This document shows, in pieces, positions 53,659-64,000 of a DNA stretch of 64,000 nt. Each line of letters opens with the position of its first letter. Within the stretch, counting starts at the first letter, position 1. The notes under the pieces are model-generated. The model did not search any database, had not been told where the DNA came from, and was given only the letters and a program-made list of their open reading frames with translations. Origin of the DNA: Rattus norvegicus (taxonomy: Eukaryota; Chordata; Mammalia; Rodentia; Muridae); contig NC_086019.1 of assembly GCF_036323735.1 (NCBI RefSeq), positions 241,049,102 to 241,113,101 on the forward strand. Reading direction: 5' to 3'. Made by a program: the position numbers and the translations under genes.

Positions 53659-54001
53659 AGTAAACAAAGTGAATCATTTTGTAAAGAAATGTTATAAAAT
53701 GGTTAGTCAAATTATCTTCATTTTAGTACTGGTAATCCATAATCCCTTCCTAAGAGGTAGCTTTGAATTAAGGGGATTTCTTAGGTTTGTAGAGGATACC
53801 TGACTAAAATAAAATACAAACCATGATTTCTGTGCCCCAATTTGTGGTGGCGAAGGCCAGACCAGCTGTTTAAAGACCAATAAATTGTTAGTGTGCCCTG
53901 ATACATTCTAACTCCTTGAGAAAAGAGTATGGGAGTTTCTACTAGAAAACAGAATAGTCCTTCTGAGTCAAGATAACAACTGTCTTCAAAAGGCACGGTT
54001 C

Positions 54002-54278
54002 AGGGAAGGAGAGGTGGCTTTGGGGATAAATGAGAGATGGTGCTTTCTATGCAAGGGTAAGTTCCTACTTTAGATCCCCAGAGCCTGGGTTAAAACCTGA
54101 TGTGGTAATCTGTAATCCCAGCACACCCATGGTAAAATCAGATGTGGAGATGAGAGAAGGGCTAGAAGCTCCCAGGCCAGCTGGCTTAGGGTATGCAGAG
54201 GACAACAGAGCCTGCTTCAGACAAATTGTAAGGTAAAGGCAGACACTCATTGTCTTCTGACCTCAATCTAGATGGACA

Positions 54279-54325
<47 letters not shown>
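54002..54325 (+). repeat. B4-type SINE with (CA)n tail
   Basis: gggaaggagaggtggctttg, gagcctgggttaaaacctga, ctgtaatcccagcacaccca; then a (CA)n of about 24 units from 54277. Confidence 0.75.
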
Positions 54326-54326
<1 letters not shown>

Positions 54327-55151
54327 CCTTACTAGCCATCCCTTGCCCTCTTTTGTGTCTGACCTAGCATCCTTGAGACTAATAGGCAAGACCTTTTGGA
54401 ATATAATAACAGACCACTACTTTTCACCACACAGAGATACTGTCAAGATAAGCTTAATGATATTATTAAAGGCCATGCATTCCTTTATACAGTTTGTCAT
54501 GGTTCACTACCTAACACATCAACTGCATTTTACCACTGAACCTTCACACAAACCAAAGAAAATCACTTTTTTATGCTAATTAATCCTTTGGCCATTCCAT
54601 ACATGCCTATAAAACTATAATACATTCTGACCATCCTCATCCCTTGATGCTTTCCTATCCTCTTTCCATTCTCGAGACTGCCCCCCACCCACCCATATAC
54701 ACACTTCTTCCTACTCAGCCTTTGTTGCACTTAAGCCAGATTCCATGAGGTACCCAGTGGTGTTTTTAGTCTTGAGCCTTAGAGATATCTGTGTTTTCAG
54801 TGCCGTCTCCTCACCCTGTCTCTCAATTCCTATTTCCCGATGGAGGGAAGCATCCTGATACCAATACTAGACAGCAAAATGCACAGACTGTGTTGTCCTG
54901 GGGATTCAGAAACGGTCCTCATTTACTTTCAAGAGCACAGGAAGGGACCTCAGAGAGCTACCTAGAGACTGGGGCTGCTTTTCAGTGTGAGGTGACCTGC
55001 TTATATCTGCAGTCCTACCCTGGAGAGTTCCTACAAAAATACCTTAAAGCCCTTACACCTTTTAGCTTCAAGGAAATGCAGTGTCAAAGGAAACAGCTCA
55101 AATTGTCCTTTCAAACAGTGTATACTCTGGGACTTTGCCCCCTCAAATGCA

Positions 55152-55152
<1 letters not shown>

Positions 55153-55192
<40 letters not shown>
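55153..55192. repeat. (TG)n microsatellite
   Basis: About 19 gt units. Confidence 0.95.
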
Positions 55193-55196
<4 letters not shown>

Positions 55197-55847
55197 TGCA
55201 GGATTATGTCAGGTTAGTTTCCACATTTTGGCACAATGGTCCAACTCCTTTATAACATTACAAGGGACCTGAGGCTGAATTTTTAAAATGGACCCCTGAG
55301 ATGTGAGGAGACTTTTAGTCCCTAGAACTCTCCCTAAAGTAGACCCCAGTTCTCGCCATACCAGACTTAACAAAACCTTTCACTTTCTCAGTTGCAGAAT
55401 AACCGAGAATCGATACAGGTGTATTGACTAAACGGCTGGCCTCTTAGTTTCAGTTTCTTGATGAGTAAATACAGTGTACCTGTTATGAAGAATAAGTGGG
55501 ATCACGTCTATAAGGCATGAATGACTCTGTCTGAGGACACCAAAGAGAACTCGAGTCCCAGCTGCAAAGGGAGTAGTGTCATCATTGCTGGATATGGAAA
55601 GAGTGGAAGAAAACTGACAAAGTGAACGGATGCATTCCGGATGAACACAGAAGGAACACAGGCAGTCCTGAGAAATTAACGTCACGGTATAGACTTAGGA
55701 GAATATCTTCTCAGTGTTAGCAGGTAGAACCCAGACAATGGATGAGACCCCAAAGGAACACGAGTCAGGTAGACCGAGACATCAAGGACTGAACTTAGCA
55801 AATGCCTGCTTGTAGCTGGCCATTCAAGGACAAGGTCAGGCTAGGGG

Positions 55848-56010
55848 GACCTCTGTGGATGTAGTCCATTTGGTAGAGAGCTTCCCTAGCTTGCACATTG
55901 GTCTGGGTTTGATTCCCAGCAAAACATAAAACTGGGTGTAATGGCATAGACTCCTAATCCTAGCACTAAGGAAGTACAAGTAGTTTCAGGTCACCCTCAG
56001 CTACATAACA
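55848..56010 (+). repeat. ID-B1 composite SINE (B4 type)
   Basis: gtagtccatttggtagagag, ttgcacattggtctgggttt followed by a B1-like half gtaatggcatagactcctaa; then AT-rich (TA)n to 56080. Confidence 0.65.
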
Positions 56011-56162
56011 AGTATATATCATATATGTGTATATATATAATATATATTTATATATAAATATATTAAATATATAACACATATTTGTAGTAATATCCAATTA
56101 AATTGATCCCAGCAGCAGCATTCCTCCCTACCCAACCCAATATTCTGGGTTCCTGAATGAAA

Positions 56163-56205
<43 letters not shown>

Positions 56206-56212
56206 ACACACA
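56163..56212. repeat. (CA)n microsatellite
   Basis: About 24 ca units with one interruption. Confidence 0.95.
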
Positions 56213-56229
56213 GAGCCATTTTGTTTCTT

Positions 56230-56640
56230 TGTTTTGATAAACCTAAAACAGCTCAATGGCTGGGCCGCTTCCTAACTCACGGCTAACCCAGCTCTCTCCC
56301 TTATCCCTGAGTTGTCACTTACTAAAGCCAATATTCCATCTTCGCTGCCCTGGATCCAATGGGGCAGCCCCTTCCCATTATCCTCAGCTCCTACATGGCT
56401 CTGCTCGCTGTCTCACAGCTTCTCAGGCATGGTGTCTCTCCCTCTCCTTCTCCCTCAGTCTCTCGCCAGGAATCCCAAAAATCCTGCCTCAGTCTGCCCT
56501 GTTCAGCCATTGGCTACTGGCTAATTTATTTACCAACCAGAAACAATTGGGGGCAGGGTTCCTCAGTGTCTCACCTGTGGAGATGCAGATTCTCGCATAA
56601 ACAATTTCGGGGACCCATATTAACATAATACAAGCAGCCA
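56230..56640. repeat. candidate rodent ERV LTR fragment
   Basis: caaccagaaacaattggggg, cagggttcctcagtgtctca, aacaatttcggggacccata are reminiscent of a common rodent ERV LTR. Orientation and class not determined. Confidence 0.4.
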
Positions 56641-56659
56641 CATATTTTAAAATGAGAGC

Positions 56660-57025
56660 CAGGAGCTGGAGAGATATATGGCTCAGGAGGTAAGGGCAGA
56701 CTGCTCAGGCATTGAAGTTTGGATCCTTGACACTCACATACAAGTCAGGCAAGTAACACCTCTATGAGTCCTAAAAGAGGAGACAGTTGGCTCCTCAGAG
56801 TTTCTTGGCGAGCCATTCTAGCCAAGTGGTAAGCTCTGAAATAAGTGAGAGATTCTGCCTTGAATTATAAGGTGGAGATCCATAGTAGATCATGGCAGAC
56901 ATAAACATTGTCCTCCAAAAGCACATGCCCATACACATAGATGTACACACATGCATAACAGACACACACACTATATGTACATTCTCTCTCTCCAAATGTG
57001 TGTGTGTGTGTGTGTATGCGCGCAC
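56660..57025 (+). repeat. B4-type SINE and (TG)n
   Basis: ggagctggagagatatatgg, cttgacactcacatacaagt, with old B1-like 3' portion; (TG)n at 56996-57015. Confidence 0.55.
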
Positions 57026-57290
57026 CAGGCGCAAGTCAGTATAATATTTACTATAGCTGTTAATCTCCAACTAACCACCGTTATCTTTGCCAGTGCTGAA
57101 TGACTGGTTATCTTAGGTCTCCACTCTCTTAGATCATTCTACCTTCTGAGGTGGATCACACTAGCATGCTGGTGGCTTTTACTATCTGATGATTTATTCC
57201 AATGCAGGGTCTCTTACTGCAACTTGGGGTTCTCTATTTTAATTTTTTTCATTAAGATTGTAGCCTGCAAACCCCAGCAATCCTGATTGT

Positions 57291-57336
<46 letters not shown>
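57291..57336. repeat. (CA)n microsatellite
   Basis: About 22 ca units. Confidence 0.95.
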
Positions 57337-57337
<1 letters not shown>

Positions 57338-57883
57338 CAGTTCTGAGGTACAGGTGACCACAACCATACCTGGCCTTCTATATAGGTGCTGGAGACTCAG
57401 ACTCAAGTCTCAGTGCTCACACAGCCCTTTTATCCACCAAGCCATTGCCATAGCAGACATTTTGTGTTCTGTGATTGTTCTCTTTACTCAAGTCACTTCT
57501 ACTAACAAATTTTAAATTTAACCAACATGATGACACATTTTTATGTCTAGCATTTTCTTTCAAAGAATACCTGGAATGCATTTGTTGTAGGATATTTGAT
57601 CACACTGTAATGGAGTTGTGTTATTTACTGAAAAGCCCTGTTTCTAGTTGTTGAATGGTTCATCCCTCAGAACACACCTTGAATCCCTCCGGCTGGAATA
57701 TAGACTCTCTTTAGTACACATCTTTAATGCTAAACAATGAAGGTAAAATTTGTTTATAGAAGTTTGAAATGTAGTTAGTTTGTAGAATGTTTGAAAATGA
57801 TTTCTAACTGAGTGGCAGACAAAGTGACAAATCAGAGAAAGATTTGATAGAATAGGATATGGTCAACTCTCATTAGAACAGAA

Positions 57884-58071
57884 AGGAGGGCTGGAGGGAT
57901 GGCTCAGTGGTTAAGAGCACCCGACTACTCTTCCAGAGGTCCTGAGTTCAATTCCCAGCAACCACATGGTGCTCACAACCATCTGTAAAGGGATCCGATG
58001 CCCTCTTCTGGTTTATCTGAAGACAGCTACAGTGTACTCATATATAATAAATGAATAAATCTTAAAAAAAA
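57884..58071 (+). repeat. B2 SINE
   Basis: gggctggagggatggctcag, tggttaagagcacccgacta, ccaacaaccacatggtg-type text, aagacagctacagtgtactc, and aataaatgaataaatctt. Target duplications AGAACAGAAA at 57874-57883 and 58072-58081. Confidence 0.93.
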
Positions 58072-61000
58072 AGAACAGAAAAAAAAGGGAAGCTACTTAA
58101 GAAGAAGAAAAAGAGGTAGAAGGCAGGCAGTTTTCCTGGGACAGTTACACAAGACAAGTTGCAGAGAGGGAACAAGCCAGACACAGGTGAAGATAGATTG
58201 AGCTAGAGAATGAGAAGGAGCCAGGAGATTAGAACAGATTGCTACAGTAATTCAGGAGGAGCTGAGAGAAGCCAGATTAAATCAGCCATCTTGGAGAGGA
58301 GTTCGAGCCAGAGCAGCTGAGTTGAATCAGTCATCAGAACTCAGAAAGAATTAGAAAGGGGGAGCTTACTCAGCAGTAAGGTCTGAGGATGAAGTCAGTC
58401 TAGGCCTAGATTAAATTAGGCTAGAAGCTTCCAGGACTAGGCCTCGATTAGCAGACAGAAGCAACAAGCCTCTGAGATTATAATTACTACAGGAGAGTAA
58501 AAGTTATTTCTACATGTATTGATTTGATTATGTTCTGTTATGTTGCTTTGTGCTGTTGGCAATATTAGATAAAAGTAAAGCTCCGATTTCACTGGAGCAG
58601 CCTCAGCATGGAGAGCAACAACTAAAGACACTCGGTGGTGATGAGGAAAAGCCTTTTATCTCTCATTTGATGAGCTTTTTCTTCTTTCTCACACGTTCTT
58701 TTGTATGTGAACCAACCTACCTGAAGAGTTCCTATTTGAAAAACAATAACTCAAACAGGATTAATATGTGAACATCGTATGTACCTAAATCCAAGACATC
58801 AAGTAAATATTAGCTGAAGGAGAAATGTTCATTTTCCACCAAGGGCCTGCTGCATATTGAAATGTTTCCCAGTACAAGCTTTCTTCTTCCTAGAGTAAGT
58901 TCCAATAATGAATAGCTTCAAATTTAATTCCCAAGCTCTCTTGAACTATCGTTCATGATTTGCATTACAAAAACCTGAGCTCATGGGGATGTGGTCCAGG
59001 ACAGTTTATAAATGACAGCAGGGAAGAAGGCTCCAGACATTTGCAAGTCTCATCTGGTACACAGGACACAGAATGTCACAGTTATAAAATTGTCTGAGTT
59101 TAAAGTAGCAGGAAAAGGACACCCAAGTAAAGCTCACTTGTGGAGAAATGTCAAATGTGCCCACAATTTCCGCTCTGAAAGTTTCTTCCTGTGTTGAGTG
59201 GCTCAGGCTAAGCTACCATAGCCATAACTGAAAAGAGAAATCATTATTTTAGTACAGACCAGTGGCTCTCAGAGTTTTTATAATCTCAGAATTTCTTTAG
59301 GTTTTTATTTCTCTTTAGAATGCCAAGGTAGGAACAAGCCCAAGCCCTTACATGAAGTAGGTCAGTAACCTACCAACAATCTGTAGTCCCAGCCCTGTTT
59401 TCTTTCTCTTTCCTGGCCAGCTTGAGAAATGGTTGGATTTTTCTATCTATATCTGCATTCAAGTTGGGTCAACATCACACACACAGATCTAGAACTCTCT
59501 ACTGCAAACTCATGAGGGAACAAGAGCGAAACTGTCAATCAATGCCTTTGTGTTTTCATCAAAATCCTTTGGAGCTTGTTGACTGAAAGAATTTCATGAG
59601 CTCCCCAGACCCAGTTTAAACTATTGCAAAAACGCAAGGGTAAGAAGAACACATGCTTTCTAGAGGATACTCCTTACTTCCCAGCACCACTGGGTGTTTG
59701 GGTGCTTGTTTTTTCCCTAATATTTGACATTAAACATAAACCAGAGCCAGGGAAATCTAAATCTACAACCAAGTTCAAGGACTCCAGCCTGTCTGGAACC
59801 AGAGGTAGGGCTGAGCCAAGAGGCCACTGCTTTCTGTACATACCTCAAACTCCTGGAGTAGTACATAGTCAGCTTAGCATCTTGGGTAAGGCAAATTCAA
59901 CCCACGCACACTTTGTACTGCCAGTTCCAAGAAATAAGATCTCAGAAACAAGGAAATCAGAGAGCAAGCCATGTTCTTGGCATGCAGGTTCTCTAACTAG
60001 AGTACAGATCTCTATGTTATAACCAAAGGCAAGAAGAGACCTTTTGGGTTTTGAGTACCAACACTCCCAGGCTGGTCCACATCTCAGGACAGATCATCTC
60101 TGATGTTGTGGGACAAGAAAAAAATCTGCATCTGGCTGTAGTGCATGTCCAGTGGGACTCATTTGTCATCCGTTGGGAAATACTCAAATACAGTGTTGCT
60201 CAACGAAGCAATTTACGGTGGATGCAATGCCTTGTTTCTGTTAAGTGCCAGCAACTGAGCAGAGGACAAGGGAGTCACATCCCTTAAATCACAGTTCCTT
60301 GTTCTTTCTTCCTTTATGCCTCCCTTCATTTCTTTTCTTCCTTCCTAAATAACTGTGACCCATCTCGTATGAACCAGGTACTGTGACAAGCATAATTTCA
60401 GCAGGCCCTGGATGCCAGTTACCCCTTACTCTTTACCTAATAAGTTCTCCTTCCTAAATAAAAGGAAGTCACCAGCCTTATAGAAAAATTGAAAATACGA
60501 TTCAGTTTATAGAAAGCTGTCCCATGAATATCCAGGAGGTAATTTTGATCAAATCTCCTTGGGCTTTTCTGATTTTTTACACACTTAATGTTATGTTGAT
60601 AGCAGTCTCGTGTCCTGTATCTTCATCAGTTTCAGTGTCCTTAAAAATCGCCATAAACATCGCGATTCTCACAGTTGGTTATAAATAGCTCACTGGATAA
60701 GTTCTACTTCTCATTTCAGAATCCCTCTGGAAACATTCCTTCTTAGAAATGGGAATGCAGGAGAGAAGAACATGTTCATTATATGGTTTGTTAACATACA
60801 GAAAAATCCCTATTCCATCCACGGCATCCAAAATGACACCAAGAGACAAGGGAGCCCATCGAATTCTATTCTAGCCAGAAATACAGAAATGGCTGTCTAC
60901 AAATCAACAGTCCCTGATGACATTTTTTTTTACCAATTTTTTTAGTGTACACAGTAGCAGAGGTTTAATATCCTCATGCATATTAAACAGCTGCTTTAAC

Positions 61001-61763
61001 AATGAGCTACACTCGCCCCAGCCCTCTTTTTATGGTTTACTTGAAGAAAGGATCTCATGAAGTTTCTCAGACTGACTTTGAACCCACTGTTCCCCAGCTT
61101 AGGCTTCAGGTAGAGGTCACCCAGTCCCAGATTCCTGAGTAGCTGGAGTTAGAGGTCTAGGGATTCTGCCCTCCCCCTCCCCATCTCTTTCTCCTCTTTT
61201 CCCCCCCTCATTTCCCCCTAGATTTGTGGATTTCGGTTCATCTTGAAATTGAATCTTTTAAAAATGAAAGGAAACTACACCATAGATTAAAACTTTAAAT
61301 CTAAGGGTAAAAATTCTCAACTCTTGTAGTACATCTTCATCAAGAGCTTACGTTACCTCCAAACTGTGGCAAACGCTGAAACCGTTTCCACCTGGCTTAA
61401 CTGGAAAGGCGTTGGGAAGGCCATCATAGTGTGCATCAAACGGTTATGGAAGCTGGCCAGTTGGCATCAGAATAGGTTTTACTACTCCAACAACCCATTT
61501 AGACATCACTGGCACTGCCTACATAGGACAGTATCATTGTCACCTCTGAAGTTACAGTCCCTAGACACAAAAGCCCCTCAACAGGTAACAGAACTATTTC
61601 TAAACTTCCTTAATAATAAAATCTAGTTCCATAGACAGATAGGAGCCTCTGAGTGGTTGAATTTAATCACAAGTAATATCCTGCCTGCCAGTGAGGATAG
61701 AACATATTGAGTCATTTTGACATTTACAAAAATATTTAATTCAATGATTATTTATTCATTTAT

Positions 61764-61795
61764 TCATGAGTGTGTGTGTGTGTGTGTGTGTGTAT
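61764..61795. repeat. (TG)n within a B3-like element
   Basis: About 14 gt units, followed to 61915 by a diverged B3-like reverse SINE. Confidence 0.7.
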
Positions 61796-61929
61796 ACATG
61801 AGAAGACAGATTCCAGGAGTTAGTTCTTTCCCTCTAGCATGTGGGCGGGATAAAACTCAGGTTGTGAATGAAGCACAGCAGCAAGCGTCTTTGCCCTCTG
61901 AGCTATTTTGCCCCAAATGCTACTTTTGT

Positions 61930-62040
61930 TTTGAGACAGGGTTTTTCTGTGCTGACTGCATTGACCAAGAACTCTTAAATCTAGTCAGTTCTCCTACCTC
62001 AGTCTCCAATTAGCTGGAATTCCAGAAATGCACCACTCCG
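61930..62040 (-). repeat. B1 SINE
   Basis: Reverse B1: ttttgagacagggtttttct, agttctcctacctcagtctc, agctggaattccagaaatgc. Confidence 0.8.
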
Positions 62041-62374
62041 ACTCTCCTCAGGTAGACTTTGTATGATAGGCAGTGAAATCTGTTATCAGTCACTCTTACA
62101 AATTGCACGTATATGGAATTAACAATGTGATTCTTTTTCACTAGTATCACTAGGACGTAGATTGCCTGGTACACCAGGAGGCATCTAGAGCATCAAGCTC
62201 GAATGTCTACCAAATCTGCAACTGTCACTGGATGTGTATACACACAGGAATGGTGGTCCTGGGACTGAGGAAACCTGAAGAATCTGAAGGATTCGCCTCT
62301 TACTCAGCTATAGTGGGTGGGCCACCCTAAAACTTTTTCCTGATAAAGGTTTAAAATCTGAATTTTGAAGTGTG

Positions 62375-62455
62375 AGGGATGTTGCGGAAGGTTACAACTC
62401 ATCCTTGGCACCCTTGAAGCTCTGGGTTTAATCCCTCCAACAGCAAATGAATAGA
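62375..62455 (+). repeat. diverged ID-type SINE
   Basis: gagggatgttgcggaaggtt, aagctctgggtttaatccct, ccaacagc: ID-like order with many changes. Confidence 0.45.
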
Positions 62456-62869
62456 ATTTAAAGACGAGTATTTGGGGAATTTCCTGATTTGGTTACCTGT
62501 ATAACTAAAATAAATGATTAAATAAAACAAACCTTGCCTCTTGAAAAAAATCAAGGCTGCAGACTGCCTTAGGCAATGGAAGCTCATTTTCACATCACAG
62601 CAGGGTGAGGGTGGAGTCATCTCAGAAAGGACCAAAGGTGAATTCAATAACTCAGAGGTGGCAGAGTCAGGGTGGAAAGTTTGGTTTCCAAGGAAAAAAC
62701 AACCAAGACAATCAGTGGGCCTCACTCTGCCTGTGGTGTTTTCCTACACTTGAAGCTGGGCTCCCACCGCAGCTGAAGACCCCCAGTCTCATCAGTAGTA
62801 GCACTGTTCTTAAAATGTTGGCAGATGGGTACTGTCTCCTCCTTCAAAGAAGCAGCCTTTGAGGTTGTC

Positions 62870-63046
62870 TTAGAGTTTCGATCACTGTGATAAAGCAGCA
62901 AGACAAAAACCAACTTAGGGAGAAGGAAGTTATTTCACTTCCACCACAGGGTCAGGGCAGGAACTCAAGCAGGGTAGGAATCTGGAGGCATGCGACCTGA
63001 TGTAGAGCACATGTGCACGCGCGCGTGTGCGTGCGTGCGTGCGTGC

Positions 63047-63098
<52 letters not shown>

Positions 63099-63350
63099 AC
63101 TGATTTGCTCCCCTTGACTTTCTCGGTCAGCTTTCTTATAGCACCTAGGATTACCTGTCCAGGGTGGCACCATCCACAATGGGCTGGTACCCTCCCACAT
63201 CAATTAGTGATTAAGAAAATGGCTTGCCTAAGCCTCCCCTCCCTCCCTCCTTCCCTCCCACTTCCCCACCCCCATCCCCCCTTCTGAAGGCGTTTTCTCA
63301 AATCAAATCTCTTCTCAGATGGCTCGTTCTTGTGTCAAGTTCCGTAAACC
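62870..63350 (+). repeat. rodent interspersed repeat split by TG/CG and CCCT microsatellites
   Basis: Same family as 45214-45600: gtttcgatcactgtgataaa, gggtcagggcaggaactcaa, then the microsatellite, then gctttcttatagcacctagg, gtggcaccatccacaatggg, cacatcaattagtgattaag, and after a CCCT run, agatggctcgttcttgtgtc. Confidence 0.6.
63017..63094. repeat. (CG/TG)n alternating purine-pyrimidine tract
   Basis: gcacgcgcgcgtgtgcgtgc and further gtgc units, then (TG)n. About 75 bp of unbroken alternation with many CpG. Confidence 0.97.
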
Positions 63351-63789
63351 TTGTCAGTACAGATGTCAAATCAGAATGGATTCTCCCGGCTATCCATGGA
63401 TCTCCCGATACCTTCATCCTTTCTCTTCTTCCTCCATACTCTCTGACTTACACCCTGCCTTCTACTACTTTGCAGCTGAGTAAAACTCATGTAAACAATT
63501 TTACTTGTCTCTATCTTATTCGAGGAAAACATAGAAGATGCAGCTTTTATGCACGGGACTTTATAATATGGGTCATTGCACGTACTGTGTGTGTGGCTTA
63601 GATCCAGGGCCATATTAAGGACACTGCATATGATGGTGACACTATAGGTGAGGAGCTATCCGTTTGTATTTTCCTAGTTCAAGAAGGTGGGGAGAGGGAG
63701 AGTGTTTCGTAGCAGGAGTGCTTAGTCACAGTTAAATCTCAAAATGGGATTCCTACCCAAGCTGTAACCCTATATCTAATCCATTACAT

Positions 63790-64000
63790 TGGCAAATCCA
63801 GCTTCATCGCCGCTCGTGTGCTCTGCTGTTTTGGAGTCGCCCAGCCATTTCCCCAGCTTCCAGGCGAAGTTGATGATTCACTGGGCTGTCCAGGTGGTCC
63901 AACCTAGGGCAGCGAGCATGCAGGTAGCTCGGGGGTTAAATCATAGGCAACCATTTCCATCTGGCCCTAGGCCATCAGCAGGGACCCGCCACCCCAGAGG
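63790..64000 (+). promoter_or_regulatory. possible flank of the STAMBPL1 CpG promoter
   Basis: CpG dinucleotides, rare in the preceding 30 kb outside microsatellites, recur here (catcgccgctcgtg, gagtcgcccagcc, ggcgaagttg, agcgagcatg, gctcggggg, acccgccacc). From gene order, STAMBPL1 should start to the right on the plus strand. No exon or start codon can be called. Confidence 0.25.

Larger units (their letters stand above)
34450..63780. other. intergenic spacer between ANKRD22 and (beyond the window) STAMBPL1
   Basis: About 29 kb without a recognisable exon, tRNA or other RNA gene on either strand. It holds SINEs, one L1 tail, several LTR-like pieces and many microsatellites, listed separately. 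Open frames longer than 100 codons here do not resemble any protein family I know and lack splice-framed extensions. STAMBPL1 is expected to the right from the human gene order. Confidence 0.6.

Noticed and set aside
53142..53710. Leu-rich (plus) and Arg/Ser-rich (minus) frames resembling a signal peptide or SR protein
   Set aside because: Produced by TTC, TTCTAC and TC repeats; composition follows the repeat exactly.
54791..55255. 154-codon frame as a candidate gene
   Set aside because: Its C-terminal part runs into a (TG)n tract and the rest shows no family resemblance or splice context.

Overview
The window is mammalian nuclear DNA, almost certainly from rat (Rattus). Two things support this: recognisable exons of the vertebrate LIPM and ANKRD22 genes, and a repeat load that is purely rodent (B1, B2, B3, B4 SINEs, rodent LINE-1 tails with G-rich polypurine tracts). 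A textbook BC1-derived ID element at 49684-49777, with a 15-bp target-site duplication, points to rat rather than mouse. The gene order LIPM (+) then ANKRD22 (-) matches the lipase cluster / STAMBPL1 neighbourhood of human 10q23.31. More than 95 percent of the window is intron, intergenic DNA and repeats. It holds no prokaryotic or viral gene system.

Layout. Positions 1-1690 hold the end of LIPM: an intron piece, the last coding exon (789-1055) and the 3' UTR. Convergent to it is ANKRD22 on the minus strand. I could reconstruct all six coding exons (34341-34321, 21752-21561, 10037-9930, 9011-8934, 7506-7408, 3958-3881). They join into a 191-residue protein of the expected length, with consensus splice sites and every intron in phase 0. 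Its 3' UTR probably ends near 3135, about 1.4 kb from the LIPM poly(A) site. A TATA-like element and a STAT/GAS-type palindrome lie just upstream of the first exon (34404-34430). From about 34.5 kb to the right edge I find no convincing exon. This is the ANKRD22-STAMBPL1 spacer, and the last 200 bases become richer in CpG, possibly the approach to the STAMBPL1 promoter.

How the parts relate. LIPM is an acid-lipase family enzyme of keratinising epidermis, and its last exon carries the catalytic Asp and His. ANKRD22 is a small N-myristoylated ankyrin-repeat membrane protein reported on lipid droplets. They are neighbours on opposite strands with tail-to-tail ends, not an operon.

The most unusual observations concern retrotransposition into ANKRD22. 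Two antisense LINE-1 copies with clear target-site duplications sit about 24 nt from splice sites, one beside the exon 5 donor and one beside the exon 3 acceptor. All internal exons are frame-preserving if skipped. A third L1 copy carries inside it a 34-35 nt 5' fragment of U2 snRNA with a perfect 14-bp duplication and no A-tail, a second U2 fragment of the same length lies directly 5' of that L1, and a probable third lies 4 kb away. Other notable items are a 30-32 bp minisatellite in intron 2, long GAA/TTC and CA/TG tracts, and 35-bp and 28-bp tandem repeats.
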